Shown one piece after another: positions 46,973 to 58,010 of a stretch of DNA of 64,000 nucleotides (its first letter is position 1; each line of letters starts with the position of its first letter). Below the pieces are notes generated by a model. The model was not told the origin of the DNA, did no database searches, and saw only the letters and a program-made list of their open reading frames with translations. Both the position numbers and the translations under genes were made by a program. This DNA is from Gavia stellata (Eukaryota; Chordata; Aves; Gaviiformes; Gaviidae): assembly GCF_030936135.1 (NCBI RefSeq), contig NC_082610.1:21990221-22054220 (forward strand). Reading direction: 5' to 3'.

Positions 46973-49900
46973 AGCTCCTTTTGCTGCATAATTGCGTCAT
47001 GTTGTCCTGGTAGCATCTCTTAAACGGATGGACTTCTTCCTGCCAACTAAACAATGTATTCAAAATTCATGTCAGGTATGTACTGCCATGTCACCCACAG
47101 AAATACTGTTGGTTTTTTTAGAGCGCTTTTGCTAATGATGAAAAGCAACTGCCAGCCTCCTGAATTAAAGGACAAAATGAAATGGCAAGTACTTTTCTGT
47201 TTCAGTAGATAATGATCATGTATTTCACTGGGCAATTGATTCTCACGTTTACCACTTCCTTTCACAGGTCCAATAGTTTCCATCATTCTGTGAAAACGGT
47301 ACTTAGAAAAAAATCCTGAAAAAAGACCGACAGCTGAAAAGTTACTACAGGTATAAATTTATGTGTGGGATTTTTTTTAAGTTCTAAAATTAAAATGTGC
47401 TTAATATGGGTGGTTGGAATTTTAATCTGTGTTTTTCCTTCTGTCTTTCAGCATCCTTTTTGTTACCCAGCGATTAAATCCAAGTCTTGCTATTGAACTT
47501 TTGGATAAAATGAATAATCCTGATCATTCCACTTACCGTGATTTTGATGACAATGATCCTGAGGTAGGACTACGTTTTAATCACAGACTCAGATTAAGTT
47601 TTCATTTGCCGACAAAACTAAATGCTTATGGTTCATTGAGGCACAGAATGTTTTGTGATCTGGGAACAGGCTCAAGGGTTGCTTTTACTTTTGGTTGTGC
47701 TGCTCTGTCACACGTCCAGGCCCTTAGCAAAATTCATTATATTTGGGGGAGAGACGCTCAAAGAGAAAGAGATGAAAACACTTTAAAATTTTGCTTGTGG
47801 TTGTCCTTCAACAATTTTGCAGCAGTATGCGTGGACTGCTTCTGCAGTCCCGAGTTCTGTCGTGCATTCTGCTTTCTGTTTCTTTGTGGAATTATGTTTC
47901 CATTCATCTGCAAAGCAAGCATTCGCAAAAATCATTTTCTACCTCTGTAGAACTTGTTCTTTTGTTCCTAATTTACTTTCCTATGAGAAGAAGAGAATGA
48001 TCCTGTAGTTGTTTTTGTCAAGCGGTTTGGTATGTGTTTCTTGCCGAAACTCCATTTCACCTACGGTTTTGACAAAGACAAAATTTCTGATTTTCTGCTT
48101 TAACAGCTGGGAAAAACCAGCACGCTTATGTAAGATGATAAGCAGTGCAGGACTGAAGTGTTTCATAAACAAGAGAAAACAGATATTCTGTTACTGCATC
48201 CTGTCTTCATACTTAACTGTATGTTAGTGAAGACTTTCCAACTATCAATACCGTTAAACTGAGAGGCCAAAAAGGAAATGTTATCTGAGCAAAGACAAAT
48301 GCTGGCCAGCATTGTCTTTACTTGCTCAAATCAAGTGTTTTAAAAACCCTTCTCTTGAAGGGGAGGACACTCTACAGATAAAATGTCTCCAAATAATTCT
48401 AACTTTCATGTACAAAAACATACATGCAATCTTTATTTTTAGCTTCCGCTTGATTTCTGTCTTTCTTTGTTGCTATTATGCTAAAGAAACCTGCTAAAAA
48501 CCAGGTACACAATACTGGGTTTCAAGTGAATATATTTTGGAATTGAAGTCTTTTATTGTTCACCTCTAGCCTCTGGCAGTGCCTCATAGGATACACTCGA
48601 GAAGTAGAAATGGGAGAAGAGAAAAGACACGCTCTGAAATAAACTGTAAGCATGTGTAAAATGACAACATTAAATATTCTTAAAATAATCATTGATATTC
48701 ACATATTTCAACTAGTATTCTGCATAGCTGACGTATATAGAAACATTTTTAGTGATACAGAGGAAAAGAAAAACTTATGCTGTTTCACTTACGGATATAG
48801 GTTCTAGATGACTATGCCAAAGAAACATTAGTGTAAAACATTTGAATACAGCTTTTGTCAGCACTTCAGCAAATCTCACTATTGCTTCATCTTAACTGAA
48901 CAGGACGCAACCTGAGCTCTTCTGAGAGCTGGCTGGTATTGCTTCATACGCCACTGCAGCAGGGATATTCGGAGTGATGCCAGATTGTGCTAGGTAGCAG
49001 AATGGCAGAGGAAGATTTTTCTGCCTTAATTTAGTCTCTTGTTGTAGTTTGAACTGAAACAGTCCTGTAGAAATCAGGAAAGGAGGTGGTTGATCGCTGG
49101 CCATTACAAGCAGACTCCATCCCCCAAGCTGTAGTCATTCTTTTGTTTGAATTAAATCAGAGCAATCCTTGGCGCTTTAGTTGTCTTTCCTGAAGCTAAA
49201 ATTGAGGGAAGGAGTGTTAATGAGCGTCTGCCAAAGAGCTTTCCTGGAAGATGCGATAAGCTCTCTCCAAACTCCATTCACGGCTCTTTAGTGCTAGTGA
49301 TCTCCCCGAAGAACAGGTCCAAGAGGGAATTCCCACAATGGCTGTGTGTTTTATCTAAATTACATCTGTATTGCTGCTCTAAAGAGGGCACTTGACGGCC
49401 CTGTTTGCTGAATGGTTTTCCTCCTCTTTCTAATGACTAGGTGGGGCAAGTGGCGATCGTGCTGCCTTTGTGATGGAAGAGTACTTTCTGTGCCCCTTAG
49501 TTTCCAGCAGGCACAAGTTGGGGGTGTGCCTGTGTCAGAAGTTTGCATCAGTGGGGCTGTGATGCACTCATTAAACGGGATTTGTCTTTTTTGTTAGCCT
49601 TTGGAGCTGAATTGGGTCTAATTGCAGTCCAGCTTAGATTCTTGTTTTCCTTTTCTCCTCTTTAGTTGGTCAAGTAAAATTTGGTGCACCCTTGAGGAAA
49701 GAGACAGAGCCACATCGTGAGTTTGTGAGTTACAAGCAGCATGGGCTATGCTCTGCACATTATTCCCTGCAAATGTCTGTGGAGGAGGAGAAGTCCAAGG
49801 TGTGTAGCATACCTCCTTAGCGCTACTGAAGTTGGTAGTGATTTTTCTGACAAGTGCCATATTGGTCCTGGATCTTTTGGTGCCATTGCAGTATATGCAG

Positions 49901-49989
49901 CAAGACCCCTTATTTGTGGGCTCTGCCAGGTGTGATGTATGTGCTAAGCAACAGCCCTTGGTCCTGTGGGTTTCCTCTATCCTTTAAAC
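46973..49989. repeat. Inverted duplication, right arm
   Basis: This is the inverted copy of 25410-28456. The inner edge lies in FOXJ1 intron DNA and the outer edge is cut by the ERV-2b LTR. Small indels separate the arms (for example around 48000-48130). Confidence 0.92.
47122..49724 (+). pseudogene. MAP4K3: MAP4K3 partial duplicate, five exons, frameshifted
   Basis: The exons are 47122-47184, 47268-47350, 47452-47563, 48570-48645 and 49666-49724. They correspond to the left-arm exons except the first (subdomain VIII-IX), which lies beyond this arm. The same two 1-bp insertions are present (83- and 112-bp exons), as is the GCAAGT donor. The exon at 48570 encodes PHRIHS and EKTRSEIN and lacks one codon relative to the kinase as I know it. 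Shared lesions show that the inactivation preceded the inversion-duplication. Confidence 0.85.
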
Positions 49990-50916
49990 TGTTACAAATC
50001 TGTAACATGAAAATTCATCTACACAATGTATGTAGGTGAGCAGACACTTCTTTACTGCAGTGCTGGACGCACAGGGGATCGATCCACCTCGTGTGCATGC
50101 TTAGTTTCTCTGTTGCAAAAGTTATATACAATCATAGTATATATATTCAACATATTTCCAAGAAATAATTAACATATTCATGCAGTTTCAGAGAACTCAT
50201 TAATATATGTAAATGCTCGTGACCCATGTGCCTCCAGGTACACAGGTGGTCGTCTAAGGTCCTCTGGTGGTCGTCCATACTCTTCCTCATGGTGTCCTTT
50301 AGTTGAACCCCATCTTTGCACATGCTCAGGTTGGTTACAAAATCCCATTCTTGGAATCTTCTTAAGTTTTCCTCGGTTTACTGACCAGGCCTACAACTTA
50401 GCATTCTCTTGACAAGCAAACCCTACCTATTCACGATGCTACATTGTTCAATAGTTAGTTTATGATTAAATCACAGAGAAATCATACCTAGTTACCTTTA
50501 TACAGAATATATAATTTAATTTTTTATTAATCGCTCTCTGGATTATACCATTCTATCAATAGCCATACTTAAATTAATCAATGGTTATTTCTATTAATAT
50601 CTGTTGATTGGCATTCTTGATATTCGAATCAAGATGGGAAAGGTAAGGAATTTTCCAAGCTGCATCACTGGTGCATATCAGGTCACATTGTCGCAGGACT
50701 TAAACAAAACTTTTCTATTCAATTCTTCATCGTTCCATCTCGTTACTATTAGTTCCTTAGTATGGAATGGCGACTCCCTGGTGAGGTTCCTACGGTTATT
50801 GTTTCTAACTTAACAATCCTAACTTACACATTTTTATTTTATTATTTATTAATCAAATTTAACCTTTCTATATGATCATATTTTGATTATTTTAGAAAAT
50901 CAGAGTATTTACAACA
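49990..50916 (-). repeat. ERV-2b 3' LTR
   Basis: On the minus strand it begins TGTTGTAAATAC and ends GATTTGTAACA, 927 bp, matching 13158-14079 and 20265-21192. A polypurine tract (AAAGGGGGGGAAT) lies at about 50917-50930. Confidence 0.92.
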
Positions 50917-50966
50917 ATTCCCCCCCTTTGAAAGTTTTGAAAATTATTTCAATACTTTCATTTTAA

Positions 50967-52189
50967 TCAGTTAAGCAGATTAAATACATCAAGTATAGAT
51001 GTCAAATGAGTTAATTGATTCATCGTCCTCCAATTCATAATATATAATATTACTGATAGAACAAGACTTATTAAAATCAATATCAGGAGAACAGCGATAG
51101 GGTGGCATAACTTATTTAGGATGCCTGTAGCAGTAGGTGACCATCCGAAAAGAGCGTCCCACCATTTATGTTCCGCATCCTTTTCCACCCTCTCTAAAAC
51201 ACGGTGTATTTCTTCCACATTGTGATGGACAGTTATTAAAGTTCTTTGTCCATTTTCCTTGACCTTTTTCAAAATTTTGATTAAATCCTGGTGTTGTAGC
51301 AATTGTTTCACTAAGGTGAGATTCATTCCAATGGGTGCAGGCAACAGTTCCTGAATTAATGTATAATTAGATTGCAAGAGCTGGTGAGATGTGACTGGAG
51401 CCAAATGAGAGAAATCACATCCTGTGATTTCAGTGAAATTACAAACACAAAAATTTGAATGATTCCGAGTATCTATAACCACATCATCTATGGATATAAA
51501 ATCACAAGCTGTTCTCAAACATACACAGCCCTTACCAATCTCTATATAAGCACTGTTTCAGGGTTTTCATCACGGCGAGTCTCAAAATGACAAACGTTTT
51601 GTTCAGTATCTAAACAGATACCCTGACCTCTGATTGCATTACCTTCACAGATGAACCCTTGTTGTTCTCGTACAATACATGATTCCAAATCCACAGTTTG
51701 CCATTTCTATCCCACTTTTTGGGCCCATACTCTATGCTCAAATGGATAGAGTATGGTTCCACTGTGATTCAATCCTAATGCAATAACAGGGTAAATCGAA
51801 TATATTGAAGCATTATGTATAGTTAATACAAAGGTTGTGGCTGTACTTGTGATGGGATCGTAGGTAAAGTTTACCAAATTCCACCAGGACTGGAGTTTTT
51901 TCTCTAAATTAATGACACTATCCCAAATTATCTTCCAAATGTCGGTGGGGAGAGTGCCTTCTTCACCCTCTCTTATGATTGAAGCGGCCACTGATTGCAC
52001 CCACAGTTGTGCCTGGATACAACTGAGAGCCAAAGAGAGGTTATCTTGGACCACACCGAGTGCATCTACAACCAATTCATGGTCTTCCACATTCACCTTT
52101 TCCCATTTTGGTAATACATTTGACAACAGCCACTGGTTAGTTTCTAAAGCCAATAGGGAAGATTGCAAAGGCCGTTGTAATTTAGCCAA
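50967..52189 (-). pseudogene. env: ERV-2b env, interrupted
   Basis: The stretches 51707-52189 and 50967-51518 are open and separated by lesions at about 51520-51710. The C-terminal half is open across the point where ERV-2a is broken. It shows NHS, NFT and NYT glycosylation sites, a heptad region, HKWWDALFGWSPTA and a long hydrophobic anchor. Confidence 0.78.
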
Positions 52190-54622
52190 TCGCTCATTGT
52201 AGTAGCCAATTTGTCTCCTGACATATTTTGCTAGTTTGCCTTTTTAATGTCTGATTCATTCTTTCTACTTTTCTACTTGATTGAGGCCTCCAGGGGGTAT
52301 GTAAATTTCAGGTAATTCCCAAAATTTTATTAATATTTTGTATTACTTTTACAACAAAATGTGGGCCTCTATCAGAAGATATTCCAATAGGTACTCCAAA
52401 TCTTGGAATTATTTCCTGAAACAATCATTTAATGACTTCCTTTGCTTGATTGGTCCGACAAGGAAAAGCTTCAGGCCATCCTGTAAAAGTATCAACCCCC
52501 ACCAGAATGTATCGATGCCCTTTTTGTCTGGGTAATTCTGAAAAATCAGTTTGCCAATAATCTCCAGGTTGTACTCCCGATTTCAAGGTTCCCATTGGAA
52601 CTTTTTACCACTGGATTGTTTCGCAAACAATTTTCACACTTAGCAGAAATCATTTTAGCCATTTCTTACATTCTTATAGACACCACATATCTCTTTAAAA
52701 AGGTGACTAATGCTTCTGGACCCCAATGGCACTCTTTATGTTTTGTCTGTAATATTTCTCTCATCAGAAGTGGGGAATTACTACCTGTCCCTGAACTGTG
52801 ACCCACCATCCTGCTAAATTCCTTTTTGCATCTAATAACTTCCCTAGTTTCTCATCTTCCTCCGAATATTTAGGTTTCTCTTTTGGTAATGTAATGTTCT
52901 TTGTGGGAATTAATGCCATCTGTAAGGCATTCCTTTTTGCTATTCCTTTAGCTGTTCTATCAGCTAATCTGTTCCCTATAGCTTCTTTCCTATTTCCTGA
53001 TTGATGTGCTTTACAGTGCATGATTGCCACTTTGATCGGTCTCTGGACTGCTTGTAACAATTTCAATATTTCCTCTTTGTATTTGATGTTTGCCCCTTGA
53101 GAGGATAATAGTCCCCTTTCTTTCCACAATATCCCATGGACATGCACTACACCAAAAGCATACTTTGAGTCAGTCCAAATATTTCCTTTCTTTCCTTCGC
53201 TCAGTTCTAACGCCTTTGTCAAGGCTATCAACTCTGCCTTTTGCGCTGAGGTATTGCTGGGCAAATCATTAGCCTTTATGACCGATGTCTCCATTATTAC
53301 CGCATATCCAGCGTAGCGAACTCCATTCTCCACAAAGCTGCTACCATCCGTGTACAGTTCCCAGTCAGGATCCTCCCATGGTGTGTCTTTCAGGTCCTGT
53401 CGGCTGGAATACACCTGTTGGACAGTAGTTAAACAGTCATGTTCCAGTTGTCCTTCTTCCTGTACAGAATTCAGGAAAACTGCAGGGTTAACTAGGTTAG
53501 TTGTTTTTAGTATCACATCATCTTGCTCCGTCAATATTACTTGATGCTTCATCATCCTGCTGGGAGAAAGCCAGTGACCCCCCTTTTGTTCCAAAACAGT
53601 CACCACCATGTGTGGTACATATACCACTACTGTCCATCCCAGAGTTAACTTTCGGGCTTCTTGTATGAGCATTACCGAGCAGCGACTGCCCGAAGACAGG
53701 TAGACCATCCTGTACTTACTGTGTCCAGTTGCTTGGAAAAGTACCCCACTGGTCTCTTCCAGCTTCCCATCCGTTGGGTCAGCACTCCCAGTGCCAGATG
53801 CTGCCTTTCATGAACAAACAACTGGAAATCTTTAGTTAAATCCAGAAGTCCCAAAGCAGGAGCAGTCATCAGGGCCTGTTTCAGATCTTTAAAGGCCCTT
53901 CGTTGTTCTGGGCCCCACTTAAAGGGAGGCGTCCCTTTCTGGGCCTCATACAATGGCTTAGCTATTAGACCATAGTTCACGATCCATAGCCTGCACCATC
54001 CAGTCCTTCCCAAAAAGGCCCTCAGTTCGTGAACATTTTTCTCTTCTGGTATACTACAAATGGCTTCTTTTTGGTTTGTTCCCAACTGTCGTTGTCCTTT
54101 TAAAATTTCAAAGCCCAGATATATTACAACTTGACTTGCTACTTGTGCTTTGTTTCTGGATACTTTGCACCCATTAAGTCCAGGAAAGTTTAAAAAGCCT
54201 ATCGTTACCTTTATGCAGGTTGCTCTTTCCTTGGTGGCGATCAGTATATCATCCACGTATTGCAAAAGCAGATGACCAGGTAACTCTGGATTACTTTGTT
54301 TCCACATCTCGAGCTCTTTTGCCAGTTGATTGCCGAAGATGGTCGGGCTATTCTTAAATCCTTGTGGTAGTCTTGTCCATGTCAATTGTGTTCTTCGTCC
54401 TGTTTGTGGATTCTCCCACTCAAAGGCAAACAATTTTCTACTTTCCTTTTCCAGGGGTATGCAAAAGAATGCATCTTTTAAATCAAGCACTGTAAACCAC
54501 TGATGACTTTCCCTTAAAGTTGTCAAAAGTGTATATGGATTCGCAACTACAGGATGAATGTCTTTTACTATCTGATCTATTGCCCTTAAACCCTGAACTA
54601 ATCTGTATTCACCTGAAGGCTT
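52190..54622 (-). pseudogene. pol: ERV-2b pol: partial RT, RNase H, degraded integrase
   Basis: RT (53672-54622) has LPQGFKNSP and QYVDDILIA, RNase H (52764-53708) has YTDGSSF, TDSKYAFG and HCKAHQ, and a frame break lies near 53690. Integrase (52200-52760) has a zinc-domain remnant (CENC) and the SSDRGPHF core but several stops. It jumps straight into env at about 52200, so its C-terminal domain is lost. RT is cut at 54622, where unrelated DNA starts. Confidence 0.85.
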
Positions 54623-54681
54623 CCTATAATTCTTATACCTTTCAAGTGTTCAGATTCAAATTGATTTGACCAATCGCTGTT

Positions 54682-54708
54682 AACACACACACACACACAC
54701 ACACACAC
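54682..54708. repeat. (CA)n microsatellite
   Basis: About 13 uninterrupted AC dinucleotides lie at the boundary between ERV-2b and the next ERV remnant. Confidence 0.95.
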
Positions 54709-54711
54709 TGC

Positions 54712-55074
54712 TGTTTTGCAAAGCAACTCAAATTCTGTGGCGTCACCATCCACCTGCTTCTTCCTTGATCTAGACGTCCCCGGAGTCAGTCTTGCTGCAG
54801 TTCCTTATCTCTGATGGCAGATCGTGGGAGGGTTTTCCAGAGGTGTCGGAGGGGCTGGGATGCTGGCACGATCTGGGTAGTCCAGGGGAATCCTTTCTTC
54901 TTGAGGGTGGAGGCTGTCCTTCTCCTCTGTGCAATGGGCTTGGGTCCTTTAGTCATGCTGACTGAACCACGGCTAGGTAGTATACAATGTCAACTAGATG
55001 TATCTTCAGAAAGTTCATACAGTTTCATACTCTAAAGACTAATTGGTACAATAGTTAGGGAATGAGATTTTCCT
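54712..55074 (-). repeat. Partial LTR of a fourth ERV
   Basis: The right edge reads TGTTAGGAAAATC on the minus strand and is followed by a purine tract (AAAAGAAAGGGAGGG), as at an LTR-polypurine boundary. The left edge is not defined. No close match to the other LTRs was seen. Confidence 0.5.
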
Positions 55075-55141
55075 AACAGTCCCTCCCTTTCTTTTGACCA
55101 TCAGGGTCTCACTACACTACTCATTAAGTCATAAGTCGAAT

Positions 55142-56503
55142 TCATAAGGTAATGCAACACTGTACACACACATACAGACTTATAAAGCAAAACAAGAGAG
55201 TGAACACAGCAGCCCAAAACCACAGTCCTCTACCTAAGTCTGGGAGCCAAGAGGTTAGCCACTCAAACAGATTTAGGGGAGATCCCTGCCTTACTTCATG
55301 TAATATTTTTAAATGAGTCTTTCTCTTGTTTCTATCAGTTTCATTTTTGTCATCTTGATTTACATAAAAAGCCCAGCAGCTGTTATTCAATAATGCACAT
55401 ACTCTGTCCTATGCTGCTAAAAGGTGATCGAGGGCTAATTGAGTCTGTATTAGCATTTGTGATAATAATTTGATATCTCCCTGTAGGGCTGTAATACTAT
55501 CTGTGCTTTCATTAAAGGCTTTTTCTAATTCTCTTGACACATTTGCCATAGCCCTTTTTAGTTCTGCAACCCCTAACCGTGGGATAAAAGCTGTTACAGA
55601 CAGGTGGAACTTGGTGCCACGTTCTGTCAGAGGGCTGTAGCACTTTTTCCCATAGATAGCAGTAGCGAGGAGCTACAGAGGCAGAAGGGATACTGGTTGT
55701 AACCTGTGTGGGTGGTGTTAATGCACTTAGAATACCCTTTTCAGCTCAGATGGAGGGTAAATCCTCAAATGCCCTTTCTCCACCTATCTAATATTGCCCT
55801 GGTAGTTGTGCAAATAGGGTAGTAGAATCTTCAAATAAATCTGAATCATGTAAATTATTTCCTGTAAAAGGGTTAGCATGTGCCAGATTTAGTTGATTCG
55901 GTAAACCTGTGAGGTTTGGACCCAGAGTAGATGACTCTGAGCCTATAGGCCTGTAGTGACAACCAGTTTTAACATTATCGTTAGTTTGATTATGGCTTCC
56001 TGCAGAATACTGAGTTACTCTATCTGCAAATATCCACATTGTCTCGGAGTCTGCAGGGCCTGATAAACTCCATCCAGGAAGAAATCTGCATTGTGATGGC
56101 TTATTAGAACAGGTTTTCTGTAAGGGCTTCTGGAGCATCTCCTTCCACGCTCAGTGGATGTGGTCTATAGGAAGAATCTATGGAGGAATACCAATTGCCT
56201 TTAGGCATAGGAACAGATCTGTGGAACAGATCTAGCAACAAACCCTTCTTGGCAGAAGGGCGGTATGCTTCCTTTCTTCAGTGAAAATTCCTAACGTAGA
56301 TGCCCGCCCTTGTACCACTGAGAATTCAGTGGGACAGATACCCAGGAGAGTTGATTTCTGGTAGAGGGTGGGCTTTTAGTGCATATCCAACAGTGGGGCT
56401 TATTTGTTTCTGCTGCTGTAGTTTGGACTGTGGCTATGGCCAAGTTCTGGAATGAATAAGTATAATCCATATTCCACCACAGGCTTATAAGCAAGGCTAC
56501 CAT
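55142..56503 (-). pseudogene. env: Gamma-type env remnant of the fourth ERV
   Basis: On the minus strand a surface-subunit CWIC motif (56291-56503) is followed by surface fragments (55788-56138). A transmembrane part then has a heptad/immunosuppressive-like region with an in-frame TAG, a CX6C followed by W instead of the second C, a SWLPDLG stretch and a membrane anchor (55142-55390). The CXXC plus CX6C(C) layout is the classical gammaretroviral Env. The remnant has many stops and shifts. Confidence 0.72.
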
Positions 56504-56589
56504 ATTAAAACCTAGGCTTCCAACTCACTGTTAACAGGAAAAACAGACAGACACAAATAGCAAAAATAAGTACCCCTTGGATGTAAAAT

Positions 56590-56990
56590 CGAAAAGGTTT
56601 CCTGACTCTGGAAGCCCAAAAGGCATTTAAAGATCTAAACCAAGCAGTTGTGGAGCTCCCTCGTTAGCCCTGCCAGACTACACCAAGCCTGTTATACTGT
56701 ATTTACAGGAGCAGAAAGGAATAGCCGGTTGCCCTAGAAACATCTGCAAGCCGTAGCGTATTACTCAGCAGAACTAGCCCTCATAATTCAAGGCTCCATT
56801 TCATGCGCGAGGGCTGTTGCAGCAGCAGCTGTGATGATTGAGAAAGCAAGAAATACTGTCCTGTGGCTCCTCCTAACGCTCATGGTTCGTTCCTTGCTTT
56901 TTAGTCCTCCTCTCCAGCGTTGAAGCAACTGTGGTTGTGCCACACTTGGGAAGTACATTGGTTTATGGCACTAAACATAAATGGTCATTG
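56590..56990 (+). pseudogene. pol: Retroviral pol fragment, opposite strand
   Basis: Plus-strand remnants of the RT-RNase H connection are recognisable (AFKDLNQAV, CARAVAAAAV and IEKARNT), broken by stops and shifts. It lies in the opposite orientation to the env remnant beside it, so the two are either different insertions or separated by an inversion. Confidence 0.65.
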
Positions 56991-57159
56991 GCTTCTTTGA
57001 CTGAGCTCTCCATAAATGCCCCAAGATCCACTCAAACACCCTGAGACGTCCCCTCCCTTCGCTGGCCCTGCGGCGCGGGAGCTGAGCGACCGAAGGCAAA
57101 GCCCACTGCATCTCCCCCAGGCTGTCTTGGCCTGGCTGGCTGCTGAGAGGAGGGGAGAG

Positions 57160-57540
57160 CGGGTGGTGACAGCCTGGGAGGTGACAGGAGGGACAGCGGG
57201 TGGTGACAACCTGGGGGGTGACAGGAGGGACAGCGGGTGGTGACAGCCTGGGAGATGACAGGAGGGACGTTGGGCGGTGATGGGCCCAGGGCTGTTGGGA
57301 GAGCCACCACAGGCCCAGGGGCTGATGGGAGGTGACGCAGGGTGGTGAAGGCCCAGGCGGTGACAGGAGGGACACCACAGTCTCAGGGGGTGGCAGGACA
57401 GCGGGTGGTGACAGCCTGGGGGGTGACAGGAGGGACACTGGGCGGTGACAGGCCTGGGGGGTGACAGGACACCGGGCGGTGACAGGCTGGGGGACAGCAG
57501 GGACACCAGCGGCCCAGGGCGGTGACAGGCCCGGTGCTGA
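57160..57540. repeat. Minisatellite, about 38-40-bp units
   Basis: Variants of GGTGACAGGAGGGACAGCGG followed by TGGTGACAGCCTGGG recur about nine times with substitutions and indels. The overlapping open frames here are artefacts. Confidence 0.85.
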
Positions 57541-58010
57541 CGGCTGGTGATGCCGACCGGTAACGGCTCTCCCCTAGGGGGTGCTCGGCGTTAGGATGAA
57601 GAGGGTGGGGCCGCCACGCCCACGTGACGCGGTCCTTTTGTCATAGTGTGCTGGGTTACGTGGGGCAGGGGGTGGGTGCAGTGTGCCTTTGCAGTGATGC
57701 GCTGTCGGCCGGGAAATCCTTCAGCGGAACGCTGGGGGGCCCCGAGTCGCTATGGCGAGCGGTCGGGCCTGGGAGCGCTGTATGCGGGAGAGAGAGCAGA
57801 GGCTGAGCCAGGGCCGCAGGGACCTCTCCCAGTTGTCTGCCTGCCTGACCCCGCTGCGAGGAGGAGCTTGATCTCAGCCTGCGCTGCTTGCCCTGATCCC
57901 CTCAGTGGTTTTTTCCCCGAGCCGCTGTGGGTCCTAACCCGGCGCAGAGGCCACAACGCCGTCTGCCGCGGTAGACGCCTTCGTGGAGCCGGCACCGCCT
58001 GGCCCCGACC
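57541..58010 (+). promoter_or_regulatory. CpG-rich 5' region of the RBBP6-like gene
   Basis: GC- and CpG-rich sequence precedes the RBBP6-like exon 1, with CACGTGAC (an E-box type motif) at about 57620. In the exon-1 frame a TAG at 57972-57974 closes the reading upstream, and no ATG lies between it and 58011. Confidence 0.45.

Larger units (their letters stand above)
49990..54622 (-). mobile_element. ERV-2b: 5'-truncated class I ERV
   Basis: On the minus strand it runs from the middle of RT (54622) through RNase H, integrase fragments and env to the 3' LTR at 49990-50916. Gag, protease and the 5' LTR are missing. The left edge lies within the MAP4K3 right arm: CTTTAAAC precedes the LTR where the left arm reads GCTTTATAC. 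Confidence 0.9.

Noticed and set aside
56971-57506. Proline-rich frames near 57.0-57.5 kb
   Set aside because: They are products of the 38-40-bp minisatellite.
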